Positions 36,749-46,333 of a stretch of 64,000 bases of DNA are shown in pieces. The DNA is from Geitlerinema sp. BBD 1991-9 (lineage in GTDB: Bacteria; Cyanobacteriota; Cyanobacteriia; Cyanobacteriales; Geitlerinemataceae): contig LWRO01000019.1 of the NCBI GenBank assembly GCA_001657325.1, forward strand, positions 93,670 to 157,669, read 5' to 3'. The notes beneath the pieces were generated by a model. That model searched no databases and was not told the origin of the DNA. It saw only the letters and a program-made list of their open reading frames with translations. Position 1 is the first letter of the stretch. Each line of letters begins with the position of its first letter. The position numbers were made by a program, and so were the translations under genes.

Positions 36749-37294
36749 TCACCCATCCGACAACTCACGATCTCGATCGAGCTGTTCTAACCGTTCCCAA
36801 TACTCTGCTTCCGACACGACATGACTCGGGCATTCTACACGATCGAGAAAGACTAAACCCTCCAAATGGTCGAACTCGTGCTGAAAAATTCGCGCCACAA
36901 AATCCTGTAAAACTCGACGTTGCAAATATCCCCCTCGATCCCAGTATTCCACCTCAATTTCCCGATATCGCGGTATCCACCCCCGTTTTCCCGGAACGCT
37001 CAAACAACCTTCCCAGCCAAATAACCGCTCGTCACTGTAACGGACGACTCGAGGATTGGCCATGGCCGTCGGTTCCATCATCGGTGCATCCGGATAGCGA
37101 GGATTGGGACGGGAGGCCACCACCACCAACCGCAGCGATCGACCGACCTGCGGCGCAGCCAGTCCGACCCCATCAGTGGCGAGCGTTGTCGCCAGCATCT
37201 CATCGATCAGAGTCTGGATTTGCGGATCGTCCACATCTGAGATCGATGATGCCACCTCCCGTAAAATGGGATTTCCCAGTCGAACAACCTCCAT
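36749..37294 (-). CDS. def: Peptide deformylase
   Basis: 181 residues from ATG 37294 (a GTG two codons earlier is possible; AAGGAG is well placed for either). All three motifs are present: GVGLAAPQVG, EGCLSVPG and QHEFDHLEG, giving the Cys and two His metal ligands and the catalytic Glu. It removes the formyl group from nascent proteins. It starts within 10 bp of the htrA stop, so the two genes form an operon. Confidence 0.97.
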   Translation of the reverse strand: MEVVRLGNPILREVASSISDVDDPQIQTLIDEMLATTLATDGVGLAAPQVGRSLRLVVVASRPNPRYPDAPMMEPTAMANPRVVRYSDERLFGWEGCLSVPGKRGWIPRYREIEVEYWDRGGYLQRRVLQDFVARIFQHEFDHLEGLVFLDRVECPSHVVSEAEYWERLEQLDRDRELSDG

Positions 37295-37301
37295 CCTCAC
37301 T

Positions 37302-38501
37302 TCACTCCTTGACTTGAGTCCTCACTCGCGGCAGCTCTCCCAAACGCACCGAGATCGAGAGCGTCTTTTCGCCCCGCATCACTTCAACGTCGATCGATCG
37401 GCCGACCTCGCTTTCACTCACAATTTGCTGAACCGCCTCCGAATTCGCAACCGGACGGCCGTCCAATTTCAGGATAGCGTCTCCCGCTTGAATCCCCGCC
37501 CGATCCGCTGGAGATCCCGAGATGACTCGCACGACCAGTATCCCTTCCTCGATCGAAATTTGCTCGGGAAGCCAGGGATGGCGCACCTCCTCCCAATTCA
37601 TCCGCTCGTCGATCGTCAGCATCCGAATTCCCAAATACGGATGTTCCGCTTTTCCCGTTTCGACGAGCTGTCCCGCGACCCGCAACGCCGTTTCAATCGG
37701 AATTGCAAATCCCAGTCCTTGCGCCCCTTCACGAATTGCCGTATTCATCCCAATCGCTTCACCTAGCGCATTAATCAACGGGCCTCCAGAATTTCCCGGA
37801 TTAATGGCTGCATCCGTTTGCAGAAAGCCCACGCGCTTATCTGGAACGCCCACATCGCGGCTGCTGCGTCCCGTCGCACTGATAATACCCAACGTTACAG
37901 TTCGGTCGAGACCCAACGGATTTCCAATCGCAATCGCCCACTCTCCCGGTTTCAAATCTGTCGAACGTCCCAACGGAATCGCTGGAACGTTCGTCGCTTG
38001 GATTTCGACGACAGCAACATCCGTCATTCGATCGGCACCGAGTACCGTTCCATCAAGCGCTCGTCCGTCTGGAAGAATAACCTTCACCGTTTCGGCATTT
38101 CCCACCACGTGAGCGTTCGTCAGAACGTGACCCTCCCCGTCAATAACGAAGCCCGACCCCACTCCCCGTTGTGGGCGAGGCGTTAACTCGGGCGTTCCAC
38201 CGAACCAACCGGGCGGTAACGGCTCTTCAAATCGATCGAGTGTTGGAGATTCTACCGTCGACATCATTTCGATCCGCACCACAGACGGTTCGACGCGACG
38301 GACGGCTCGCTCGATGAAATTCGGATCGGTGACCCCTGCAAACAACGAGTTTTCCGTTGCCAACAGCGGCTTGTGCTGCTGCCACAGCCAAGCTCCTATA
38401 CGCTCTCCAACGGTTACGGCAGCCACACCAACGAGGAAAACGCCAAAACCGACTGCTAGTTTCGTCCCGACAGATGGAGATCGTTCCCGAGACGGTGTCA
38501 T
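37302..38501 (-). CDS. Deg/HtrA-family serine protease with PDZ domain
   Basis: 399 residues. An N-terminal hydrophobic segment (about 14-32) is a signal anchor or signal peptide. The trypsin-like domain has the triad H131 (TNAHVVG), D161 (TDVAVVEI) and S238 (GNSGGP). One PDZ domain covers about 300-390 (SPADRAGIQAGDAILKLDGR). This is the HtrA/HhoA/HhoB group of cyanobacteria, acting in periplasm or thylakoid lumen on misfolded proteins. The three paralogues cannot be told apart here. Confidence 0.95.
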   Translation of the reverse strand: MTPSRERSPSVGTKLAVGFGVFLVGVAAVTVGERIGAWLWQQHKPLLATENSLFAGVTDPNFIERAVRRVEPSVVRIEMMSTVESPTLDRFEEPLPPGWFGGTPELTPRPQRGVGSGFVIDGEGHVLTNAHVVGNAETVKVILPDGRALDGTVLGADRMTDVAVVEIQATNVPAIPLGRSTDLKPGEWAIAIGNPLGLDRTVTLGIISATGRSSRDVGVPDKRVGFLQTDAAINPGNSGGPLINALGEAIGMNTAIREGAQGLGFAIPIETALRVAGQLVETGKAEHPYLGIRMLTIDERMNWEEVRHPWLPEQISIEEGILVVRVISGSPADRAGIQAGDAILKLDGRPVANSEAVQQIVSESEVGRSIDVEVMRGEKTLSISVRLGELPRVRTQVKE

Positions 38502-38678
38502 AAATTTGGGAATTGCACTATCTCGTTACATTATAAAGATCGTGAAATAAAGATCGCGAAGGCGGATCGGATCGCCCCCAGCAATCGACTCAGCCACCCT
38601 CGTTATCGGCAAGGCGCGAGTCGGAAAAATCCCGACAACTCTCTCAAATTCCACCTCTGCTGAAGCCCAACATTTTCC

Positions 38679-39095
38679 ATGACCGAAAATCCAAGCGAGC
38701 CTTACACACTCGGTTTCGACCCCGGCCGTGATAAATGCGGCGTTGCTCTCGTTCGAGGCAGCAAAACGCTACTCGAAAACACCGTGGTTTCCTCCGAACT
38801 CGCGATCGAAACCCTTCGATCGATCTGTCAACGCTATCCCGTCACCACCCTCGTCATCGGAGATCGAACCACCTCCCAACACTGGCAGCATCAAATTACC
38901 GCAGCCTTACCCCATTGCTCGATCGTGCGTGTTGACGAACACAACAGCACCCTCGAAGCACGCGATCGATACTGGACAATGTATCCACCCCGAGGATTAT
39001 CCCGTATAATTCCAGCAGGAATGCGCGTTCCTCCAAGGCCGATCGATGATATCGTAGCTATTCTGCTCATCGAACGCTATCTAAGTCGCTCCTGA
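38679..39095 (+). CDS. YqgF/RuvX-like RNase H-fold nuclease
   Basis: 138 residues. The RNase H-like motifs GFDPGRDKCGVALV (first Asp), VIGD, RVDEHNSTLEARDRYW and DDIVAILL resemble YqgF-type pre-16S rRNA nucleases or Holliday-junction resolvase-like proteins. The family is common in cyanobacteria alongside a second, true YqgF. It lies 6 bp before the TPR lipoprotein gene, so it is co-transcribed with it. Confidence 0.8.
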   Translation: MTENPSEPYTLGFDPGRDKCGVALVRGSKTLLENTVVSSELAIETLRSICQRYPVTTLVIGDRTTSQHWQHQITAALPHCSIVRVDEHNSTLEARDRYWTMYPPRGLSRIIPAGMRVPPRPIDDIVAILLIERYLSRS

Positions 39096-39101
39096 CGACG
39101 G

Positions 39102-39944
39102 ATGAATTTAAACTTTCAACATCGAGTCGGACTCATCTCCGGTTGTCTTATCGCCGCATCGGTCGCCCTCGCGTTCGCGCTCGGCTCTTGTAGCCGAACC
39201 GAACACCAACCACGGGAGTCCACAGCACACACCGATACAGCACACACCGAAACCGACACCCAACTGACAGCCAGCTCGTGGTGGTCGCAGCAACTCGCAC
39301 AAACTGGAACGCAAACGAACGCCCAATACGTCGAAGCGATCTCTCGAGGACAACACAACCTCGAAGTCGGACACTACACCGATGCGATCGCCGACTTTAG
39401 CAAAGCGATCGAACACCTTCCCAGCAGCGCCCTCGGCTACCACGGTCGAGCGTTAGCCAAGCTTAAGGTCGAAGACTACCACGGTGCCGTAGCCGACCTC
39501 AGCCACACCATCACACTCGCTCCGGACGACGAGCGAGCTTACGGAAACCGAGGCAGTGCCTACCAAAAACTCGGCGAATACGCTGAAGCCCTCGAAGACT
39601 ACAACCGAGCGATCGAAATCGTTCCCAGCTACACCGTTGCCTACTTCAATCGTGGCAGTCTTTACTTCGAGCTAGGCGAATACGCCCGTGCCTTGCACGA
39701 TTTCAACCAAACCGTTATTTTGAACCCCCAATCGGCAAAAGCTTTCTACAACCGAGGTATGGTTTATGCCAACCTCGGAGATCGAGATGCCGCCGTGGCC
39801 GATCTCGAAACCGCCGAAGCCCTCTTCCGCCAACAAGACGACTTTGCTGCCTCTGCCTTGGCCCTCGAGGCCATCGACGCACTCAAAAACGGCTCGTTTC
39901 AAGCCGCTCGCCCCCTGCTCGGCAAACGGGCCTTTAAATTCTAG
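39102..39944 (+). CDS. TPR-repeat lipoprotein
   Basis: 280 residues. A signal peptide with lipobox ALGSC (about 26-30) predicts lipid anchoring. Residues about 80-235 hold tetratricopeptide repeats (YTDAIADFSKAIEHLPSSA; YAEALEDYNRAIEIVPSY; YARALHDFNQTVILNPQS). These form a protein-binding scaffold, presumably periplasmic. The linker after the lipobox is Thr/His-rich. Partner unknown. Confidence 0.87.
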   Translation: MNLNFQHRVGLISGCLIAASVALAFALGSCSRTEHQPRESTAHTDTAHTETDTQLTASSWWSQQLAQTGTQTNAQYVEAISRGQHNLEVGHYTDAIADFSKAIEHLPSSALGYHGRALAKLKVEDYHGAVADLSHTITLAPDDERAYGNRGSAYQKLGEYAEALEDYNRAIEIVPSYTVAYFNRGSLYFELGEYARALHDFNQTVILNPQSAKAFYNRGMVYANLGDRDAAVADLETAEALFRQQDDFAASALALEAIDALKNGSFQAARPLLGKRAFKF

Positions 39945-40057
39945 TCGAGCCGACGACGGACGCACTCCGATCGGCAACTCGTCGTTGTCCCCAAAGATGG
40001 AGCGGGGCGCGTCAACCCGTATGATGGATTACGTGGCAAATCTGTGGATTCTGTGGC

Positions 40058-40948
40058 ATGGGAACTGTTTGGGAAATCGACTTTTACTCCCGTCCGCTCG
40101 TGGACGAAAATCAAAAAAAGCGATGGGAACTGCTCGTCTGTGAAAGCCCCCTCAGCGTTCGGCGATCGCCGGACACGCTCTTTCGCTACGCCCAATATTG
40201 TCCGAGCGATACCGTGAACTCCGAGTGGCTCGCCCAGGCGTTACGAGATGCCATCGATCGAGCGCCCGCCCCCCCGAGCATCATTCGGTTTTTCCGGCGG
40301 CAAATGAACAATACGATCGTCAGAGCCTCTAAAGAACTGGGCATCGACGCCCGACTCGGCCGCCGAACGTTTGCCCTTCATCAGTGGTTAGCAGAGCGCT
40401 TGAAAACCGTCTATCCCCTCGATCCCGGCTATCAAGCGTCCGCCCTCAGTTCGCCCTCCGTGCGCTACCAACCTCAAGCACCCCAACCCTTGCCAGACGC
40501 TCTCGAAGGTCAAAAATGGGCGTTCGCAACGTTGTCCGCGGAGGACTTTGCCGATCTGCCCGACTGGGATATCGACTTTGGCGAATCCTTTCCCCTCGAA
40601 CTCTTCTCGATCGAATCCGACACTCGTATTCCCGGTGTCATTATCTTTTCTCCCCGTGCCTTTCCCCTGGCAGCTTGGCTATCGGGTTTGGAATTGGATT
40701 TTCTCAAGTTCGCAGCGACCCCGAGTCCGCAACTTCTCCTAGAAACTGGGGCCGATACCCGTTGGATTTTGGCCAACGTAACGGGCGATCGAACCCTTTC
40801 AGAAGCCCGAGGATTTGAATCCTTTAAGCAAGCTGCCTGCGGCGTTCACTTTTTGGCGATCCAAACCAATCCCGAAACCGAATCCTTTGCGGGATTTTGG
40901 CTGCTATCGGAACTCGACCTCGCCGACGGAAATCGGTCTTCGGGTTAG
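40058..40948 (+). CDS. Tab2/Atab2-family RNA-binding protein (DUF1092)
   Basis: 296 residues starting MGTVWEIDFYSRPLVDENQK with WELLVCES, and later FFRRQMNNTIVRASKELGI and ILANVTGDRTLSEARGFESFK. This is the Tab2 family. In algae and plants it binds psaB mRNA and promotes photosystem I translation; the cyanobacterial role is inferred from that. It overlaps upstream sequence of the TldE gene, 53 bp apart. Confidence 0.9.
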   Translation: MGTVWEIDFYSRPLVDENQKKRWELLVCESPLSVRRSPDTLFRYAQYCPSDTVNSEWLAQALRDAIDRAPAPPSIIRFFRRQMNNTIVRASKELGIDARLGRRTFALHQWLAERLKTVYPLDPGYQASALSSPSVRYQPQAPQPLPDALEGQKWAFATLSAEDFADLPDWDIDFGESFPLELFSIESDTRIPGVIIFSPRAFPLAAWLSGLELDFLKFAATPSPQLLLETGADTRWILANVTGDRTLSEARGFESFKQAACGVHFLAIQTNPETESFAGFWLLSELDLADGNRSSG

Positions 40949-41001
40949 CGTCGTCGCGTAACTCAGGGCGTAGCCCTGTCGATTGTCCCTTGCTTCCGCT
41001 C

Positions 41002-42282
41002 ATGGTAGAAGAACTCCTAGATCTATCGCTTCGCGCGGGTGCTGAAGCCGCTGAAGTTTTCCAATCGCAATCGCACACGCGACCGGTTTACTTTGAAGCC
41101 AACCGCCTCAAACAACTTGAAAGTGTTGAGTTAGAAGGACTTGCCCTACGGCTGTGGAAATCGGGGCGACCGGGTTTAGCCGTGGCCTACGGTGATGTGT
41201 CCCTCCAGGATTTAGTCGATCGAGCGCTTGCCATTAGCTCTCTGAACGCTCCTGAGTTCGTCGAATTGAGCGACGATCGAAATGCCAGTTATCCCGACAT
41301 CGGAGATCCCGTTCCCGTCGAACAACTCGTCTCGTGGGGCCGAGAAGCCATCGATCTCATCCGTAACGAGTACCCCGAAATTCTCTGCACGGCCGCTTGG
41401 GATTGTGAAATCGAAAGTACCCGTCTGATCAACACCCACGGACTCGACTGTAGCTATACCGACACCACCCTCAGCAGCGATCTCGCAGCAGAATGGGTTC
41501 GCGGCGACGACTTCTTGAGCATTTGCGACGGCCAAACCCAACGCGATCGACTCGACCCGAAACAACTCGCACGCAAAATCTTGCAAAGACTCGCCTGGGC
41601 GCAAGAAAACGTCTCGCCTCCAGTCGGTCGAGTTCCCATCCTCTTTACCTCTAAAGCCGCCGATTTGCTTTGGGGAACCGTCCAAGCTGCACTGAATGGC
41701 AAACGCGCCATCGAAAAGTCCTCGCCTTGGTGCGATCGATTGGGGGATCGAATTCTCTCGCCCCTCCTCACCCTCTCCCAACATCCCGATATCGGCCCCT
41801 ACAGCTGTCCGTTTGACGACGAAGGCACCGCGACCCGACCCATTGTTTTCATCGAAGAAGGAATTCTCAACCTGTTTTACACCGATCGACGGGTCGGCCG
41901 CCTCTTGGGAAGTGGTAGCACGGGCAACGGATTTCGTCCTGGCTTAGAAGGCTATCCGACCCCCGGCCTGTTCAACCTGATCGTCAAACCGGGTTCGGGG
42001 TCTCTCGACGATCTCATCGCACAACTCGACGACGGTTTGATCGTCGATGAAATGCTCGGTGGCGGCGGGGGATTATCCGGCGATTTCTCGATCAATGTGG
42101 CCCTCGGCTATCGCGTGAAAAATGGAACGGTTGTCGGTCGGGTCAAAGATACGATGGTTTCGGGAAACGTCTACACCGCCTTACGGGAAATCGTTCAGCT
42201 GGGTGGAGATGCGATTTGGAACGGTTCCTGTTACACCCCCTCTCTTACGGTAGAAGGACTTTCCGTGACCGGACGGAGTTGA
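41002..42282 (+). CDS. TldE/PmbA-family metalloprotease-like protein
   Basis: 426 residues from ATG 41002. Family blocks are VYFEANRLKQLESVELEGLA, CPFDDEGTATRPIVFIEEG and a glycine-rich GGGGGLSGDFSINVALGYRV. TldD/TldE form a heterodimeric protease in which TldE lacks the metal site. No HExxxH of TldD is seen, so this is the TldE/PmbA side. TldD/E systems mature some ribosomal peptides and degrade unfolded peptides. A tldD partner is not in the window. Confidence 0.9.
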   Translation: MVEELLDLSLRAGAEAAEVFQSQSHTRPVYFEANRLKQLESVELEGLALRLWKSGRPGLAVAYGDVSLQDLVDRALAISSLNAPEFVELSDDRNASYPDIGDPVPVEQLVSWGREAIDLIRNEYPEILCTAAWDCEIESTRLINTHGLDCSYTDTTLSSDLAAEWVRGDDFLSICDGQTQRDRLDPKQLARKILQRLAWAQENVSPPVGRVPILFTSKAADLLWGTVQAALNGKRAIEKSSPWCDRLGDRILSPLLTLSQHPDIGPYSCPFDDEGTATRPIVFIEEGILNLFYTDRRVGRLLGSGSTGNGFRPGLEGYPTPGLFNLIVKPGSGSLDDLIAQLDDGLIVDEMLGGGGGLSGDFSINVALGYRVKNGTVVGRVKDTMVSGNVYTALREIVQLGGDAIWNGSCYTPSLTVEGLSVTGRS

Positions 42283-42337
42283 GATGAGGAGGTGATTTGA
42301 GATCGTCAAGCCATCAGGTCATCTCCTCCTATCCCCA

Positions 42338-43555
42338 TCAAAGCTTCCCGACCCAATCGAGCAGATAGTGGGCGAGTTGCAACTTCGTGCAGGAGTCAAC
42401 GGCGCTTTGATTGCCGTCAGCATCGATAAAAACGGCCGGGTTCGTGTCGCTGCCGAATCCTGCATTCGGTACGTCGATGGGATTGGCAACGATGGCATCG
42501 AGCTTTTTGCGACGGAGCTTTTCTAAAGCGGGCGTAACGATATCCCCCGTCTGGGCAGCAAATCCGACCAGTCGCTGGTGAGGTTGCTTGCGTTGCGCTA
42601 ACTCGGAGAGGATATCGACGACGGGAACTAAAGGCAAAGCCTCGGGCAGTGCGTCTTTGGGGAGTTTGCGACCGTACTTTTGTGCGGGCTTGACATCGGC
42701 AACGGCCGCCGTCATTACTGTCCAGTCAGCATCGGGGAAGCATTCGAGAAGATGTTCGTGCATTTCTTCGGCGTTCGTGACGGAAATGGCACGAATACCG
42801 GTCAGATCGGCGACCGCTTCCGATGTCACCGAACCGTAAACCAGCGTCACTTTCGCACCCCGATGGGCGGCTGCTTTTGCGATCGAAACGCCCATTTTCC
42901 CCGTGGACGGATTGCCGATAAACCGTACTCGATCGAAATACTCGCGGGTTCCTCCCGCACTGACGAGAACGTGTCGTCCGACCAAATCCTGCTTTCCGCC
43001 TGCGTGCAGCAGTGAAGCAATGTGAGTGACGAGGTTCGACGCTTCGGCCATGCGTCCGACCCCTACACGATCGCAGGCCAAGCGACCGGCTTCTGGGAAA
43101 ACACCGTGAAAGCGTTCGTCTTGTCGCAATTGTTGCCAATTCCGCTGCACTGACGCCTGTTCCCACATATCGGTATTCATGGCCGGGGCCAATAAGACGG
43201 GACAGGTGGAAGCCAGCACGACATTCGTTAGAAGATTGTCAGCCAGCCCGTAGGTCAGCTTGGCTAGGGTGTTTGCCGTTAACGGCGCGATGACGATCAG
43301 CTCGGCCCACTCTCCTAACTCGATATGGAGTGGACGGCTGTGGATGGGTTGCCAAAAATTTTCGTCCGTGTAGGCAGGATGTCGGCACAGTGTGGCGACC
43401 GTCAGCGGTGTGACGAACGCCTGCGCCCCTGACGTCAAAACAGCGCGAACGTCTGCACCGTTTTTTGCCAGGGTCGAAATCACTTCACAGACCTTGTAGG
43501 CTGCAATACCGCCCGTTAGTCCGATGAGAACTCGTTTTCCGGTCAAAGTTGACAT
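42338..43555 (-). CDS. coaBC: CoaBC, phosphopantothenoylcysteine decarboxylase/synthetase
   Basis: 405 residues. The CoaC flavoprotein part (1-185) has [10 protein letters not shown], the catalytic His ([14 protein letters not shown]), PAMNTDMW and [10 protein letters not shown]. The CoaB part (190-405) has [20 protein letters not shown], with SAGGTREY and [10 protein letters not shown], and AAVADVKP. It makes 4'-phosphopantetheine in CoA synthesis, in the cytoplasm. Length is typical of the bifunctional enzyme. Confidence 0.97.
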   Translation of the reverse strand: MSTLTGKRVLIGLTGGIAAYKVCEVISTLAKNGADVRAVLTSGAQAFVTPLTVATLCRHPAYTDENFWQPIHSRPLHIELGEWAELIVIAPLTANTLAKLTYGLADNLLTNVVLASTCPVLLAPAMNTDMWEQASVQRNWQQLRQDERFHGVFPEAGRLACDRVGVGRMAEASNLVTHIASLLHAGGKQDLVGRHVLVSAGGTREYFDRVRFIGNPSTGKMGVSIAKAAAHRGAKVTLVYGSVTSEAVADLTGIRAISVTNAEEMHEHLLECFPDADWTVMTAAVADVKPAQKYGRKLPKDALPEALPLVPVVDILSELAQRKQPHQRLVGFAAQTGDIVTPALEKLRRKKLDAIVANPIDVPNAGFGSDTNPAVFIDADGNQSAVDSCTKLQLAHYLLDWVGKL

Positions 43556-43590
43556 TGAAGCGTTGAAACGAAATTGTTGCCTGCGATCGG

Positions 43591-43803
43591 CTAACTTTCG
43601 TCGCAGTCTTCAAATTCTAGTAGATAAGTGTAAGGTTCGACGAGTTCCGGGCGGTGAAACGCAATCGCTCGCAACAGATGCCAGTCCTTAAGACCCTCAA
43701 ACGGATTGTTGTAGGCGTCTGCATCGAGACGATCGGCCAGGGTTTTGACATCGGCTGCGGTGACAGCCGACAGATGTTCGCGAGATAAACTTAACGTCGT
43801 CAT
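43591..43803 (-). CDS. DUF2555 family protein
   Basis: 70 residues from ATG 43803, with GGGAGG 8 bp upstream. [20 protein letters not shown] and [15 protein letters not shown] match the short cyanobacterial DUF2555 family. Function unknown. A longer open frame upstream is not supported by a ribosome-binding site. Confidence 0.85.
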   Translation of the reverse strand: MTTLSLSREHLSAVTAADVKTLADRLDADAYNNPFEGLKDWHLLRAIAFHRPELVEPYTYLLEFEDCDES

Positions 43804-43925
43804 TGCTTTCGCCTCCCTAGGGTCGAACGGACACATTAGGGACGTTTCCCTCTCTCCGTTTTCTATCTTACCCTCGATCGAGAGGCGATCTCGTCTTGAG
43901 TTCACGTTTCGCAACACCCAGCCGA

Positions 43926-44555
43926 TTATGAAACTGGCAAGTTGGGGGGGCAAACGTCGAGGACGAAATGACGTAATAACTCGACTTCTTGAGGACAAAT
44001 TTGATGTTCTATGTTGAATTCTCGGTAGTTGACGATTGCGCCGAGTTCGCTCAAAACATCTTTGGCGTGTCGGGCAGCGACGACGGGGACGATGGGATCG
44101 CGACGACCGTGCATCAGAAGAATGGGAGGAAGATTTTCGGGCTGTTGGGGTCGATCGAGGAGGTAGCCACTCATGGATACTAACCCCGCTAAGGGATAGC
44201 AAAATCCCAAGTCGAGGGTCATCGCACCGCCTTGGGAAAATCCGCCGACGATCGTTCGGGACAGGGGAACTCCCGTGCGGGCTTCGAGTCCGTCCAACCA
44301 TTGGGTCAGTTGCTCTCGACTTTCGGACAGTCCGCACCGGGATTCGGTCTCCAAGTCATACCACATTTTGCCCCCGGGAGCGTAGGGGTGGGGGAGTGGT
44401 GCGTCGGGACAGAGATAGAAATAATCTGGTAAGTTCAAAAGCGGAAAGAGAGAGGCTAAGTCGCGAGCGTTTGCTCCCCAACCGTGGAGGAGGACAATCG
44501 CGCCAACGGGCTTTCGGTCAGTCTGTGGCGCAATCTCGATCGCTTCGAGGGACAC
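43926..44555 (-). CDS. Carboxylesterase/phospholipase-family alpha/beta hydrolase
   Basis: 209 residues from GTG 44555 (GGAG 10 bp upstream); a longer in-frame start exists but its first 47 residues look unlike the family. It has LLHGWGANARDL, the nucleophile GFSQGG, the Asp in GRRDPIVPV and the His in FNIEHQI. This is the PF02230-type short esterase family acting on acyl esters; substrate unknown. Cytoplasmic. Confidence 0.88.
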   Translation of the reverse strand: MSLEAIEIAPQTDRKPVGAIVLLHGWGANARDLASLFPLLNLPDYFYLCPDAPLPHPYAPGGKMWYDLETESRCGLSESREQLTQWLDGLEARTGVPLSRTIVGGFSQGGAMTLDLGFCYPLAGLVSMSGYLLDRPQQPENLPPILLMHGRRDPIVPVVAARHAKDVLSELGAIVNYREFNIEHQICPQEVELLRHFVLDVCPPNLPVS

Positions 44556-44747
44556 GGTAGTTTTCTCCGAATAACGACTGTGGCGAGATCGACCGTTGCG
44601 CTGGGCAACAGGACAATCCGATTGCCATCCTAACTTGTCCCTTACCTCTCCGTAGGAGATGTGATGAGATGAATCGTCACGATGCTCTGCATCCATTGTC
44701 GAAGGTTACGCCTCTTCTGATTTTCGATCGTCCCCTTTTCTAAAGCG

Positions 44748-45923
44748 ATGACTCACTCAACCCGTCAAGACGATTCCGCTGAGATGACGATCGATCCGTT
44801 CGATCGATCCAATGCTGACAATCCGTTTTTGAACGAAAATACCACTGGGAATTCTTCGACGAAATCGCCGTCTCCCGAGCGGCTTGCAATCCCCGCGAAA
44901 CCGCTATCTTACCGGGATTTAGTGGCTTGGGCGCGAGAAACTGAACGCGACTGGACGGGTCACTGGAGTGCGACCCAACACCGCTTCGCCGAACTCGAAC
45001 TCGAACAGGAAGCGCGTTTGGCAGCCGAACGTCGCAGGTTGTGGCTGGAGTGGGGATTGTTGATTTTTGTGATTTTGGCGATGGCCAGTCTTTCGCTGTT
45101 ACGCTTTCTACCCCGTTGGGAATTGGCGGGACGCTCGATTCAAACGTCTGAAGAGGAGCTTTCCGTGGGGAGTTCCCCAACACCCACTCCGACTCAATTC
45201 TCGGCATCACCCCCCGAAGATCGGACTCGGAAAACACCTCGATCGACTCAAGTTCCACAACAACAAACGTCTTCTTCAACGCCTCCGATCGATCGATCTT
45301 CTGCGGATTCTCTCGATCCGGCGAGGGGTTCAGATACGGCTGTCTCGGATACGATTTTCTCAGATGCGGTGAGGGGATGGGACTCTTCGACAGCGTTCGA
45401 TCGAGTTGACGAACCGTCTGGGGAGTCTTGGGCGCAAGACTACAGTTGGGAACGCGAGGCTGGAGCGTCGGAAATGGGGACTGGGACGGTTCCCGATCGC
45501 CCGACTGATGACACTCGAATGACGGAAGACACTTCGGTCGTTCCCATCTCACCTGACGGTCGAAACTGGGGCTTTGCGATAACAGTCGCCGATGATGCTG
45601 CTTTGTATGCGGTGGGGAAAGCTGGGGCGAAAGTGACGGTCGCTTGCGGCAATATCCCCGGAGAGGGTCTGATGATGGCCATGACGAGCGAAAGCTTACC
45701 GCACTATGAGTTTCGAGCGCTGAATCTGAGTGTTTGTTATCCAGGAGTCTATCAGGCTGGCGAACCGGTTGCTACCGTTGCATCGGGTGGAGAGGCGACG
45801 GGCGATCGCTTTTACTGGGATGTCAGATGGAACGGGCAATCGATCGATCCACCTCGTTGGTCGATCGAGTCGGTTTTGAAACGAGACTTTTTTGTCGATT
45901 CCTACTCGAAATCGGAAAACTAA
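44748..45923 (+). CDS. Membrane-anchored degenerate M23 (LytM-like) protein
   Basis: 391 residues. A disordered N-terminus is followed by a WARETERDWTGHW helix and one transmembrane segment (about 102-118, LLIFVILAMASLSLLRF). A long Ser/Thr/Pro linker leads to a C-terminal domain at about 270-380. That domain aligns with the neighbouring M23 peptidase through YAVGKAG, YEFRALNLSVCYPG and IDPPRWSIESV. All metal ligands are gone: HWGVD of the paralogue is NWGFA here, and HLHW is RFYW. It probably binds or regulates rather than cuts, like EnvC/NlpD-type domains; that role is inference. Confidence 0.8.
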   Translation: MTHSTRQDDSAEMTIDPFDRSNADNPFLNENTTGNSSTKSPSPERLAIPAKPLSYRDLVAWARETERDWTGHWSATQHRFAELELEQEARLAAERRRLWLEWGLLIFVILAMASLSLLRFLPRWELAGRSIQTSEEELSVGSSPTPTPTQFSASPPEDRTRKTPRSTQVPQQQTSSSTPPIDRSSADSLDPARGSDTAVSDTIFSDAVRGWDSSTAFDRVDEPSGESWAQDYSWEREAGASEMGTGTVPDRPTDDTRMTEDTSVVPISPDGRNWGFAITVADDAALYAVGKAGAKVTVACGNIPGEGLMMAMTSESLPHYEFRALNLSVCYPGVYQAGEPVATVASGGEATGDRFYWDVRWNGQSIDPPRWSIESVLKRDFFVDSYSKSEN

Positions 45924-46333
45924 ATTCACAAAATAGACATTTGGTGTTTGTTGTTTTGGGTATAAAATGTTTCTGCGGAAGCATTCAAACTATAGGTCTT
46001 GGTCGCAGCTATGCTTCGAGAGCAATGACTTGAAAAAGTTGAAAGTCAAACAAGACGAGATCGATAAACTTATCGATCCTGGGATTTGAAAGCTTTCCCC
46101 AATCGAAAACTTGGAATGTTAATTCGAGATGCCCCCGTCAAGATCGATACATCAGTACTGTGACAAACCGATCGTTCGGAATATAACAATGTCGCTCGGC
46201 AATAATCTAAAAATCGACCCATTATTGATTTCGTGTATTTTTGCGCTTTTCTTTTCAAAAAAACAGATAAGCTATAGATATCTCAATTTGGCTCGACGGC
46301 ATATAACTCAATCCACAGGCACGTTCTGCTAAC
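45924..46333 (+). other. Intergenic region between M23 paralogues
   Basis: 410 bp, AT-rich. It contains a 9-bp-arm palindrome GATCGATAA/TTATCGATC (46059-46078). No gene seen. It probably holds the promoter of the active paralogue. Confidence 0.4.

Noticed and set aside
36601..37317. 238-codon plus-strand frame over def
   Set aside because: Antisense to a gene with all deformylase motifs; no similarity to any family I know.
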